Positions 32,805 through 40,700 of a DNA stretch of 64,000 nt are shown here, piece after piece. The translations under genes were made by a program, and so were the position numbers. Position 1 is the first letter of the stretch. Each line of letters starts with the position of its first letter. The DNA is from Caryophanales bacterium UBA4278 (lineage in GTDB: Bacteria > Bacillota_I > Bacilli_A > RFN20 > CAG-826), in NCBI GenBank assembly GCA_002395065.1, contig DGVS01000008.1, positions 1 through 64,000 of the forward strand, written 5' to 3'. A model generated the notes under the pieces. That model ran no database searches, was not told the DNA's origin, and saw only the letters and a list, made by a program, of their open reading frames with translations.

Positions 32805-33704
32805 ATGACAAAGGAAACAACCGTTACAATTGTTGGAGCCGGACCAGCCGGTTTGTATTTTGCAAATCTCTGCCAAAAGGCGGGAATTGATTATCTTTTA
32901 ATCGATGCCTCAAATGAAGTTGGTGGACAGATTACACACCTTTACCCCGAAAAAGAAATTGTTGATATTCCAGGCATCAATTCAATCATTTCAAAAGACT
33001 ATATTTCAAAACTTTTAAAAGGTGTTGATAAAAGCAAAATTCTCCTCAATACAAAGGTTGAAAAAATTGAAAATAACAAGGTTTTTGCAGGTGATTTTGT
33101 TGCAAAATCCAAATATGTCATTCTTGCTGTTGGATTAGGCTTTTCTTCGCCAAGACCTCTTGGAATAGAACACGAAAATGAGTGCAAGAACATTCTCTAT
33201 CACCTTAAAAAATTTGATTTTCTAAAAGATAAAAAAGTTGCTATTTTTGGTGGAGGAGATTCAGCGCTCGACTGGTCAAAAGAAATATCGAAGATCTCTA
33301 ATGATGTACACTTAATTCATCGAAGAACAGAGTTTAGAGGAAACCATGAAACAATTAAGGATTGCAAAAATTTAAAAATTCATCTTCCTTATGTACCATA
33401 TTCTATAGAATATGAAAACGGAAAAGCTACATCGATAACAATTAAAAAAGTTCTTCCGGAAGGCGAGAAGGAAGAATTCGAAAAGATTTATGTTGATTAC
33501 ATTTTGGTCAACTATGGCAATATTGCTGCTAACTGTGATTTTGGTTTTGAAAAACAAGGAATGTTTGTAAAAGTTGATAAAGACAACAAAGTTAAAAACA
33601 ACATTTTTGCTGTCGGTGATATCTGCGATTACGAAAACAAAAAAAGACGCATTGCGCCTTCAATTGCCGAGTGTGACAGGGTATTTAAACTTATTCAGTC
33701 TTAA
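32805..33704 (+). CDS. Ferredoxin/flavodoxin-NADP+ reductase, thioredoxin reductase-like type
   Basis: A 299-residue FAD/NAD(P)H protein of the YumC/TrxR-like FNR group. The FAD motif GAGPAG is at 11-16. The NADPH motif GGGDSA (149-154) and HRRTEFR (172-178) are intact, and the C-terminal FAD motif AVGDICD is near 268. No CxxC redox pair is present in the middle domain, so it is not a thioredoxin reductase. It would move electrons between NADPH and ferredoxin or flavodoxin. The usual family length is about 330, so the C-terminal tail is short. Its 3' end overlaps the convergent DUF402 gene by 14 bases. Confidence 0.85.
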   Translation: MTKETTVTIVGAGPAGLYFANLCQKAGIDYLLIDASNEVGGQITHLYPEKEIVDIPGINSIISKDYISKLLKGVDKSKILLNTKVEKIENNKVFAGDFVAKSKYVILAVGLGFSSPRPLGIEHENECKNILYHLKKFDFLKDKKVAIFGGGDSALDWSKEISKISNDVHLIHRRTEFRGNHETIKDCKNLKIHLPYVPYSIEYENGKATSITIKKVLPEGEKEEFEKIYVDYILVNYGNIAANCDFGFEKQGMFVKVDKDNKVKNNIFAVGDICDYENKKRRIAPSIAECDRVFKLIQS

Positions 33705-34221
33705 AATCTCTTGCAAATCTCGAATAATATTCACGAATCTCTTCATCATTAAACGGAGATTCTTTTTTTTCAATTTTCTTATAAACTTCATCGACTGAAT
33801 GAGAAAGGATATTCATTATTTCTTGTGAGTAACCTTGCTCTTCAGCATGTTTTTTGTATTCGGATACATCGAGAAGTTTGGTTGATCCATCAGTAAATTT
33901 CTTTATGTCGAGGTCATAATCAATGTATTTGATATATCCTTTGTCATAAATTGCCGGGGACGCAATATTGACATAATAAGAAATGCCCTCTTCCTTAAAC
34001 ATAGCAATCACATTAAACCAGTGTTTCTTAGAAAGAATAAACATTGCTGGTTCTTTTGTGTGCCATTTGCGCCCGTCAGCCTCGATGACCGAAGCTCGAA
34101 TAGAAGCGAGCACAAAATAATCATCATTGTCTTCCACCACATAGCTATGTGACCATTGGCGATGGAGTTCTTGATTGTGCTTATAGGCCTGGATAATGAC
34201 CCACTTCTTTTCTAATGACAT
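33691..34221 (-). CDS. DUF402 nucleoside tri-/diphosphate phosphatase-like protein
   Basis: A 176-residue DUF402 protein of the Bacillus YgaC (Ntdp) type. The metal-binding core YVNIASPAIYDKGYIKYIDYD near 95-115 and the segment LLDVSEYKKHAEEQGYS near 134-150 match the family pattern. YgaC-type enzymes hydrolyse nucleoside tri- and diphosphates. The ATG overlaps the stop of the preceding membrane-protein gene (TAATG). The 3' end overlaps the convergent reductase gene by 14 bases. Confidence 0.88.
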   Translation of the reverse strand: MSLEKKWVIIQAYKHNQELHRQWSHSYVVEDNDDYFVLASIRASVIEADGRKWHTKEPAMFILSKKHWFNVIAMFKEEGISYYVNIASPAIYDKGYIKYIDYDLDIKKFTDGSTKLLDVSEYKKHAEEQGYSQEIMNILSHSVDEVYKKIEKKESPFNDEEIREYYSRFARDFKTE

Positions 34222-35249
34222 TAATCAAGTTCCTTTGCTAATTGACAGGCTTTTAAAATATCCTTTTTGTAACCTTTGACAGGCTCTTGGTTAAATGGAC
34301 GATCTAATGGAATAACCATTAATGGATCATCATAGCCAAGAGCGATATAAGTTGTTCCTGGTTGAATCGAAATCGCAATATCAACAAGTTCTTTGTTTGG
34401 CTTCATTGAATTAACAATTTTCATCACTTTTGTGTTAAGTGTTTTTTCCCATTTTGAGTCGTTTGAATAAATCGCAATTTTGGCATCGTCTTTAACGACT
34501 TTCACATCTTCTAAATTTGTTGGAGGAAGAGAGCGTTGATCACCTTTTATATAAATATAAATTGGTTCTTTTCCTTCATATTTATTTCCAGTAACGAGAT
34601 ACTTTCCAACGAAAATTGGTGCAACTCGTTTATCTGTTTTAACAGAGCCTGCACAGTCACAAACTAAGATAGGTTTTTTCTCATATTCAAACGTTGTTGC
34701 TCCGCGACTACGAACTTCCAAAACATCTTTGTAAAGATTACTATCGATGAAAAGGTGGTCTTCAATTTTTCCTGGGTTTTCAAAGACAACTTTCTCAAAA
34801 TTCTTTGAACCAAAAACATATTTGTTCATGTTTCCATAGAAAACAGAAAAATAATTCCTCATTTTTTCAGTCATCTTTTTTCGTGTTAAAAACGAGAAAG
34901 CTAAAACACATCCAAGTAGGACAACTGCAACAGTAATCATCACTGGGAGCTGCCAAGAGGCTCCTTGCCCAACGTTCGGAATAATAAGGAATGTTCCAAC
35001 CATCAAAAACATCACGACGAAAAATACAATGGATTTAATTCTGTTTCCGCTACGATATTCGCCTAAGAATTTAACTCGTTGATCTTCGATGGCTTGTAGT
35101 TCTTCACTATCGTAAACTGGTTTGGTTGGCTCAGGTTGTGTTTCTAAAACAGCGTTTTCTTCTTTCACCTGTTCAACCTGAGGCATTTCTTCATTAGAAG
35201 AAACCTCTTCTGCTTGTACTTCATTGTTCTGAACTGTTTCTCTTTCCAT
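34221..35249 (-). CDS. Two-span membrane protein, possibly DUF3137-like
   Basis: A 342-residue protein with an acidic, Glu/Gln-rich N-terminal tail (about 1-60), two membrane segments (near 75-93 and 99-122) and a C-terminal soluble domain of about 215 residues. The overall layout is reminiscent of DUF3137 proteins, but I am not certain. AGGTGATCAT provides a ribosome-binding site. It is cotranslated with the DUF402 gene. The function is unknown. Confidence 0.6.
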   Translation of the reverse strand: MERETVQNNEVQAEEVSSNEEMPQVEQVKEENAVLETQPEPTKPVYDSEELQAIEDQRVKFLGEYRSGNRIKSIVFFVVMFLMVGTFLIIPNVGQGASWQLPVMITVAVVLLGCVLAFSFLTRKKMTEKMRNYFSVFYGNMNKYVFGSKNFEKVVFENPGKIEDHLFIDSNLYKDVLEVRSRGATTFEYEKKPILVCDCAGSVKTDKRVAPIFVGKYLVTGNKYEGKEPIYIYIKGDQRSLPPTNLEDVKVVKDDAKIAIYSNDSKWEKTLNTKVMKIVNSMKPNKELVDIAISIQPGTTYIALGYDDPLMVIPLDRPFNQEPVKGYKKDILKACQLAKELD

Positions 35250-35309
35250 ATGATCACCTATTTATACTTAAATAAATTGTATATGATTCACTTACATTAT
35301 TATAGAAAA

Positions 35310-36350
35310 TTATTTTTCTACCGGAAAACGTTTATTAACCATAATCATCGGCCCATAAATCGCGACTAACGCTGCTATTGCAATTGCGCCAGATATAGAC
35401 ACATAAAGAACGTTATATGCCATTGCAGCTTGAATTTCGTAACCATAAATGATCATTGATGATGTACAACCGCCAACAAAACGTAGCGCCGTGGAAAGAA
35501 TTCCTCCAATAACAATGAAGAGAATTCCTTTTATGTTATAACCATTTTGATCTTTTCCAAAAATAAGCGGCTGGAAAAACCCTAAAACGCAAACAGAGCC
35601 CATGCCCAATAAATAGTCAAATGGGAATGTCACAATGCCATAACCATCAGCTAAACAGTTTATTAAACCGTATGCAATACCGGCACCAATGAATCCTTTT
35701 AACGGCCCTTTTCTTAATGCCAAAATCATAAGCGGTAACATTTGAAAATTAACAGATCCACCGCTTTCACCAAGTTGAACAATCTTAACAAAGTTAAGAA
35801 CAAGTGCCATAGCAATTAATACACCGATTTCTGTTATATCAATGGCACTAATTGAGGTATGGCTTGCAGCAATAGACAAAGCCACTAAACCAGCAATAAA
35901 GAATGCTACTATTGGCAAAACATAACAGAAGAAAATATCATGTGGTTCATAACCAAGCTCGTAACCACTAGAAACATATAAATCGTTCGCTGCAATATCG
36001 CGGACGACAATCGCGTTAATACCACTCAATAAGAAAAGTAAAACTGCGACAACATAGAAATTTTTGTGTTTACGTCCCAAAAAAATGGCGCCACAAGCAA
36101 TGAGAGGAAAAACTAGATATGTTGTGATAAAGAACGCAGTTGTTGGGCCACTAAACGAGCCACCAAATAATGTGCTTCCAAGAGTAAATGATGGATAAGT
36201 TTTAACCCCATCAATTTTAACCTTCACATCAAAGAATGTTCCTATAAATGAAAGACCAATAAAAAGTAAAACAAAGCCAAGAATACATAATGGCATCAGT
36301 TTAATCATTTTTTGTCTTATTGGAGAATATTGTTGTTTTGACTCTTCCAT
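35310..36350 (-). CDS. thiT: Thiamine ECF transporter S component (ThiT-like) with N-terminal extension
   Basis: A 346-residue membrane protein. Residues from about 172 to the end match a ThiT-type substrate-binding subunit: SGGSVNFQMLPLMILALRKG, GPLKGFIGAGIAYGLI and the conserved C-terminal helices. Residues 1-165 add about four further membrane segments (near 20-38, 70-92, 98-116, 140-161) that ordinary ThiT (about 190 residues) lacks. A TPP riboswitch (36385-36474) and terminator precede the gene, which supports thiamine or a precursor as the substrate. The ECF ATPases and EcfT are not in this window. ATG 36350 immediately follows the terminator T-run. Confidence 0.85.
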   Translation of the reverse strand: MEESKQQYSPIRQKMIKLMPLCILGFVLLFIGLSFIGTFFDVKVKIDGVKTYPSFTLGSTLFGGSFSGPTTAFFITTYLVFPLIACGAIFLGRKHKNFYVVAVLLFLLSGINAIVVRDIAANDLYVSSGYELGYEPHDIFFCYVLPIVAFFIAGLVALSIAASHTSISAIDITEIGVLIAMALVLNFVKIVQLGESGGSVNFQMLPLMILALRKGPLKGFIGAGIAYGLINCLADGYGIVTFPFDYLLGMGSVCVLGFFQPLIFGKDQNGYNIKGILFIVIGGILSTALRFVGGCTSSMIIYGYEIQAAMAYNVLYVSISGAIAIAALVAIYGPMIMVNKRFPVEK

Positions 36351-36377
36351 AAAAAAATCCGCCTTTCGTTAGCGGAT
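36351..36377 (-). terminator. Riboswitch-controlled terminator before thiT
   Basis: On the minus strand ATCCGC and GCGGAT form a hairpin followed by seven T and then the thiT ATG. The 3' arm (AAAGGCGGA) also contains the only Shine-Dalgarno-like bases. The 5' arm can instead pair with GCTAGCGGA from the end of the riboswitch, which would be the antiterminator. Confidence 0.8.
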
Positions 36378-36384
36378 AATAAAC

Positions 36385-36474
36385 AAAAAGTTCACCTCCG
36401 CTAGCATTACCTAGATCAGGTATGGTCAATTCCGAAGAAGGAATAATCTCAGCCGAGTTCGCTCAGCACCCAAA
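36385..36474 (-). promoter_or_regulatory. TPP (thiamine pyrophosphate) riboswitch
   Basis: On the minus strand the two conserved halves of the THI-box are clear: GGGTGCTGAGC with CGGCTGAGATTATTCC, then GACCATACCTGATCTAGGTA followed by ATGCTAGCGGAGG. The element sits directly upstream of a terminator hairpin and thiT, so TPP binding should shut off transporter expression. Confidence 0.95.
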
Positions 36475-36487
36475 TAATATTTTAGTT

Positions 36488-37150
36488 TTATATATTAGAC
36501 CATTCAATCTTTTTAATTTTATTTGACTCTAAAAATTGGTTGGCTTTTGAAAACTGATGTTCATTAAACCATCCGCCATGATTCGCTCCAAGTGGTGATG
36601 GGTGGGACGACTTTAGAATTAAATGGTTGTGGTTTGACAGGTGTTTTTCGTATTTTTTAGCAAAATTTCCCCAAAGCATAAAAACAATTGGTTGGTTGCA
36701 AAAATTAAGAAATTTTATTACATCTAACATCAAGCAATCATATTCTTTTTTATGGTGTGAAAGAGCTTGTCCTGCAACGACCGTAAGATATGCATTTATT
36801 AATAGCACCCCTTGTTTTGCTAGGTATGTTAAATCACCATTTTTAAAATCCATATCACATCCAATATCGTTATGAATCTCTTTAAATATATTTGCCAAAC
36901 TTGGAGGGACTTTTGTGCCTTTTGGAACAGAAAACGATAATCCCTGTGCTTGACCTGGTTCGTGATATGGGTCTTGGCCAATAATGACAATCTTGATTTG
37001 ATCGACCGGTGTTAGTTCAAATGCTTTAAAGAGATTTTCACGTACTGGATATATTGTTTTTGTTGCGTATTCCTCGTCAAGAAAACGCATTAAATCACGA
37101 TAATATCCCTTTGTTTCTATTTCCTTAAAGAAATCTGACCATGTTTTCAT
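36488..37150 (-). CDS. ung: Uracil-DNA glycosylase
   Basis: A 220-residue family 1 UDG that excises uracil from DNA. The water-activating motif GQDPYHEPGQAQGLSFS (catalytic Asp near 61) and the leucine-loop motif HPSPLGANHGG near 184 are intact. It lies upstream of the TPP riboswitch on the same strand and has no visible terminator of its own. It is transcribed divergently from the glycosyltransferase at 37203. A TATAAT ends 7 bases before the ATG. Confidence 0.97.
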   Translation of the reverse strand: MKTWSDFFKEIETKGYYRDLMRFLDEEYATKTIYPVRENLFKAFELTPVDQIKIVIIGQDPYHEPGQAQGLSFSVPKGTKVPPSLANIFKEIHNDIGCDMDFKNGDLTYLAKQGVLLINAYLTVVAGQALSHHKKEYDCLMLDVIKFLNFCNQPIVFMLWGNFAKKYEKHLSNHNHLILKSSHPSPLGANHGGWFNEHQFSKANQFLESNKIKKIEWSNI

Positions 37151-37157
37151 TGCTTAA

Positions 37158-37163
37158 ATTATA
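37158..37163 (-). promoter_or_regulatory. -10 element, leaderless start of ung
   Basis: TATAAT on the minus strand ends 7 bases before ATG 37150. There is no Shine-Dalgarno sequence. Confidence 0.65.
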
Positions 37164-37188
37164 ATTTTCTAAACGTTGATAAACAATG

Positions 37189-37194
37189 TATAAT
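37189..37194 (+). promoter_or_regulatory. -10 element, near-leaderless start of the 37203 gene
   Basis: TATAAT ends 8 bases before ATG 37203. It lies only 25 bases from the ung -10 box on the opposite strand, so the two promoters overlap. Confidence 0.65.
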
Positions 37195-37202
37195 TGTTTC
37201 AA

Positions 37203-38291
37203 ATGAAAAAGGTTCTAATCGTTTTTAATCATCCCGCGCCATACAAAGTTCGTTTGTTTAACGAACTAAGTCAAAGAATGGATCTTTACGTTATCTTTGA
37301 GCGAAGCCAAAATAAAAACCGTTCATTAAGTTTCTACTCAGAAAACGACTTTAAATTTAAAACTATCAAAGTTACTGGCATAAAACTTGGAGATGAAAAT
37401 TTTCTTTCGTCAGGAGTAAAAAACCACATTAAGAAAAACCACTATGACTTAATTGTTATGAATGGTTATTCACAATTTGCTGAAATGAAAGCTATACGTT
37501 ATATGCAGAAGCGTTATATTCCTTATGTATTATTTATTAATGGCGGAATCATAAACAGAAAAGAATCTAAATGTAAGCGAAGATTAAAAACTTCCTTTAT
37601 GTCAAAAGCAAAGTTCTATCTTTCTCCCGATAAAGAATCAAATAAATATCTGGAATATTATGGCGCAGACAAATCTAAAATTTTTAACTACCCTTATTCA
37701 ACCTTCTATGAAAATGAGATTGCTCCTAAAGAATTAACCAAAGAAGAAAAGAATGCCTTTAAGGAGAAATATGATTTACAAGGTGAAAAAGTTTTTGTTT
37801 CCGCCGGACAGCTAATCAAAAGGAAGAATTATTTAACTTTAATTGAGTCTTGGAAAGAAATGCCCGAATCACACCATCTTTACATTTTTGGCGATGGAAA
37901 AGAGCACCGTCATTATTTGAAAATTATTGAGGATTTACAGGTGAAAAATGTTCATTTGCGTGATTTTTTACCAAAGAATAAATTATTTGAGATTTTCCGC
38001 TGCTCAGACATATTTATTTTCCCTAGCAACGAAGACATCTATGGTCATGTTATTAATGAATCTTTATCACAAGGACTCCCGGTTATATCAAATTTAAATG
38101 TTAATTCTGCTAAAAAACTTTTAAATGAAAAAACAGGAATTTTAACGAGTGACTTTTCAGCAAAGAATATTCTTAAATGTTTGCAACAAATCGAAGATAA
38201 TACATCATTCGATGATTGCGTGCGTGTTGCCAAAGACAACACTATTGAGAAAATGTCAGATTCAATTTCTCAAATTCTTTTGGAGAACTAA
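37203..38291 (+). CDS. Glycosyltransferase, GT4 family
   Basis: A 362-residue GT-B fold enzyme. The C-terminal nucleotide-sugar site includes VSAGQLIKRKNY near 200 and the GT4 Glu-containing segment FPSNEDIYGHVINESLSQGLPVI near 270-290, where the E-x7-E pattern is partly preserved. No membrane span is present, so it acts at the inner face of the membrane. It opens the polysaccharide cluster and is followed without a gap by another transferase gene. Donor and acceptor sugars are unknown. ATG 37203 was chosen over the in-frame TTG 37194, which overlaps the -10 box. Confidence 0.85.
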   Translation: MKKVLIVFNHPAPYKVRLFNELSQRMDLYVIFERSQNKNRSLSFYSENDFKFKTIKVTGIKLGDENFLSSGVKNHIKKNHYDLIVMNGYSQFAEMKAIRYMQKRYIPYVLFINGGIINRKESKCKRRLKTSFMSKAKFYLSPDKESNKYLEYYGADKSKIFNYPYSTFYENEIAPKELTKEEKNAFKEKYDLQGEKVFVSAGQLIKRKNYLTLIESWKEMPESHHLYIFGDGKEHRHYLKIIEDLQVKNVHLRDFLPKNKLFEIFRCSDIFIFPSNEDIYGHVINESLSQGLPVISNLNVNSAKKLLNEKTGILTSDFSAKNILKCLQQIEDNTSFDDCVRVAKDNTIEKMSDSISQILLEN

Positions 38292-39452
38292 ATGAACATT
38301 ATTTTCTTAACTTCTTCAACATCGGAAAACGTGTTTCACAACATTTGTTCGGAATCAAAAGTTTTACCAAACCCAAGCAATCAAAATTTTTATCATAAGC
38401 TCATTAAAGCTTTATCGTTTTATGACAATGTGGAAGTTGTTTCACATCGGCCATCTGCAAAAGGCGTAACTCTTCCTCCAATTGAAGATGACCATGATGA
38501 CCGTGTCCCTTATCACTATACAAAAATCCAAAAAACTCTTTTCTACAAGATCTTTAGAGAAAAACACCAGATTGTTGAAACAACAGTAAAAATTTTAGAT
38601 TCATACCTTCACAAGGATTCCATTATTGTAGTTGATGTCTTGCGAAGAAATCTTTTAAATGCTGCACTAAAAATTAAACACAAACATGGTATTCCAGTTA
38701 TTGGCGTCCTCACAGACAACCCTTACAACCTTACCAACGTATCAGATCATTATGCCGAGAAAACTATCAATAAAACAGCAAAGCTGGATGGCTTTTTAAC
38801 ATTAACAGATGGACTTCTTGCGGCTTATGGAATCGCAGGAAAACCAACATATATTTTTGAAGGAATTGTTGAAGATATACCAACGTTTAAAAGAGAGCCT
38901 TTGGGTGACTATATTGCTTTTGCTGGCTCATTGTACGAACGATATGGTGTTAAAAATCTTGTTGATTCTTTTAATGGTCTGGACCAAAAAATTAATTTAG
39001 TCATTTTAGGAAACGGGCCATTAAAGAGTTATATCTCTAATCTCGGCCAACACGATCATCGCGTTTTATATTTGTCTCAACTTAGCAAAAACAAAACATA
39101 CTGTATCGAACAACACGCTTTAGCAAACATTAATCCGCGTCCATTAAATGAGACTCTCGACAAACAGTCCGTTCCTTCAAAAATGTTGGATTATCTTGCG
39201 AGTGGTGTTCCAACAATATCAACAAAGCATCCGAGATTATACGAACTTTTCAAAAACGATGTTTATTGGATTGATGATACCTCTGCTCAAGGTATTCAAA
39301 AAGCAATTCTAGATTTTCTTAATTCCTCCCAGATTGAAAAAACAAAAAAGGCCTTGTCCGCCAAGACAAAGGTCTATTCAATGTTTGGAAGTTTAGTTCA
39401 AGGAGAAGGGATTTCTCACTTCTTAAATTCTTTTAATACATCTAAAAGCTGA
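38292..39452 (+). CDS. Glycosyltransferase-like protein (GT-B fold)
   Basis: A 386-residue protein resembling GT4-type glycosyltransferases. IAFAGSLYERYGVKNLVDS near 215 and the sugar-binding segment QSVPSKMLDYLASGVPTIS near 295-315 are the recognisable C-terminal elements. The N-terminal half is poorly conserved. It starts directly after the preceding stop, with TGGAG upstream. Its last 37 bases overlap the convergent glycosyltransferase gene. Confidence 0.78.
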   Translation: MNIIFLTSSTSENVFHNICSESKVLPNPSNQNFYHKLIKALSFYDNVEVVSHRPSAKGVTLPPIEDDHDDRVPYHYTKIQKTLFYKIFREKHQIVETTVKILDSYLHKDSIIVVDVLRRNLLNAALKIKHKHGIPVIGVLTDNPYNLTNVSDHYAEKTINKTAKLDGFLTLTDGLLAAYGIAGKPTYIFEGIVEDIPTFKREPLGDYIAFAGSLYERYGVKNLVDSFNGLDQKINLVILGNGPLKSYISNLGQHDHRVLYLSQLSKNKTYCIEQHALANINPRPLNETLDKQSVPSKMLDYLASGVPTISTKHPRLYELFKNDVYWIDDTSAQGIQKAILDFLNSSQIEKTKKALSAKTKVYSMFGSLVQGEGISHFLNSFNTSKS

Positions 39453-40603
39453 GAGGTTAATTTCTCGGCCGTTAAATGTTCGTTGAAATAGCGCAAATTG
39501 TTTGAACCAAGCAGCGCTTTTTCTTTATCGGAAATATCGCAGATTTGCGAGAAAATATTTGATATTTGCAGGGGATTTTCATCAGAAAAGACTGTTCCTT
39601 TTGCTTTTTCAAGAAGGTCTTTTGCATCACCTTTAATTACACCAATTAATGGCTTTCCATATTTCATATATTGAATGGCTTTATTTGGGATTGTTTTACC
39701 AACTGTTCCCTGATTCTTTAATGAGACAATTAATGCATCGGCGTTTTTATAATATCGTTCTGCTTTCTCAATTGGTAAAGCCCCGGCATATTCAACTCTG
39801 TCTTCTAAATGCTCTTTAGCAATTTGCTTTTTAATATTTTCGAGATTTGTGCCCATTCCCATTAGATAGAGTTTCGCATCATTTCGTTTTAAAAGATTCA
39901 TCGCTTCAACAAGTTCAGAAGTCAATTGTAGTGTTCCAATATTTCCAGCATAAACAAAGTTATGCTTCTTCTCAAAAACGATTGGTTCAAGTTCTTCTTT
40001 AGATTTTAATATCGGTTGATAAACAACAGGAAACTTTTTGTCAAAAATATGTAGCACATCTTTGAAATATGATTTAAAAGAAGGCGAGGAAATTACAATT
40101 TCATCACATTGCTCATAAAGTTTCTTTGACCATCTATAAAGGATTTTATAAACAATCGACCCTTTTCTCACTGCGCCAGTAACAACAGTAGATTCTGGCC
40201 AAAGATCCTGACAATACAAAACATGTGGAACATGGTGTTTTTTGGCATATTTGATTGCCGGAGCAATCGAAATCACTGGTGATAATGAAATTGATAATAC
40301 AACATCAAAATCATGGTCGAGTTTTTTTACATAACGTTTTGCATTCCTATGGAATGATAAGTAGTTTCGAATGATTGAAATTCGTGAATGTTTTCGTGGA
40401 TAAAGCTTAGTTCTTAAAACTCTAACACCATTGATGTTTTCTTCTTTAACTTTCTTGTATTCTTCAAGAATGTATCCATAACCGTAATTTGGTTTTCCGG
40501 TCAATACGGTAACCTCATTGCCTTGTTTAACAAGTTCTTCAGCAATATCGCTCGTTGAAAAACGTTCAGGGTAATAATACTGCGTAACCAGAAGAATTTT
40601 CAT
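39416..40603 (-). CDS. Glycosyltransferase, GT4 family (WbuB-like)
   Basis: A 395-residue GT-B enzyme. The N-terminal motif MKILLVTQYYYPERF, QDLWPES near 130 and FVYAGNIGTLQLTSELVEA near 215 resemble WbuB-type transferases, often FucNAc or related sugar transferases. The family's C-terminal site is IPNKAIQYMKYGKPLIGV near 315. The open frame extends to 40642, but ATG 40603 matches the family N-terminus and follows a TATAAT by 6 bases. Confidence 0.88.
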   Translation of the reverse strand: MKILLVTQYYYPERFSTSDIAEELVKQGNEVTVLTGKPNYGYGYILEEYKKVKEENINGVRVLRTKLYPRKHSRISIIRNYLSFHRNAKRYVKKLDHDFDVVLSISLSPVISIAPAIKYAKKHHVPHVLYCQDLWPESTVVTGAVRKGSIVYKILYRWSKKLYEQCDEIVISSPSFKSYFKDVLHIFDKKFPVVYQPILKSKEELEPIVFEKKHNFVYAGNIGTLQLTSELVEAMNLLKRNDAKLYLMGMGTNLENIKKQIAKEHLEDRVEYAGALPIEKAERYYKNADALIVSLKNQGTVGKTIPNKAIQYMKYGKPLIGVIKGDAKDLLEKAKGTVFSDENPLQISNIFSQICDISDKEKALLGSNNLRYFNEHLTAEKLTSQLLDVLKEFKK

Positions 40604-40609
40604 AGCAAA

Positions 40610-40615
40610 ATTATA
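40610..40615 (-). promoter_or_regulatory. -10 element, leaderless start of the 40603 gene
   Basis: TATAAT on the minus strand ends 6 bases before ATG 40603. There is no Shine-Dalgarno sequence. Confidence 0.7.
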
Positions 40616-40700
40616 ATCATTATTGATTAAAAACAAAAACACTCAAATGAATTATTTTTTGTGCTATGCCTAAAAATAATGTAATATCTTTTTTGTACCT

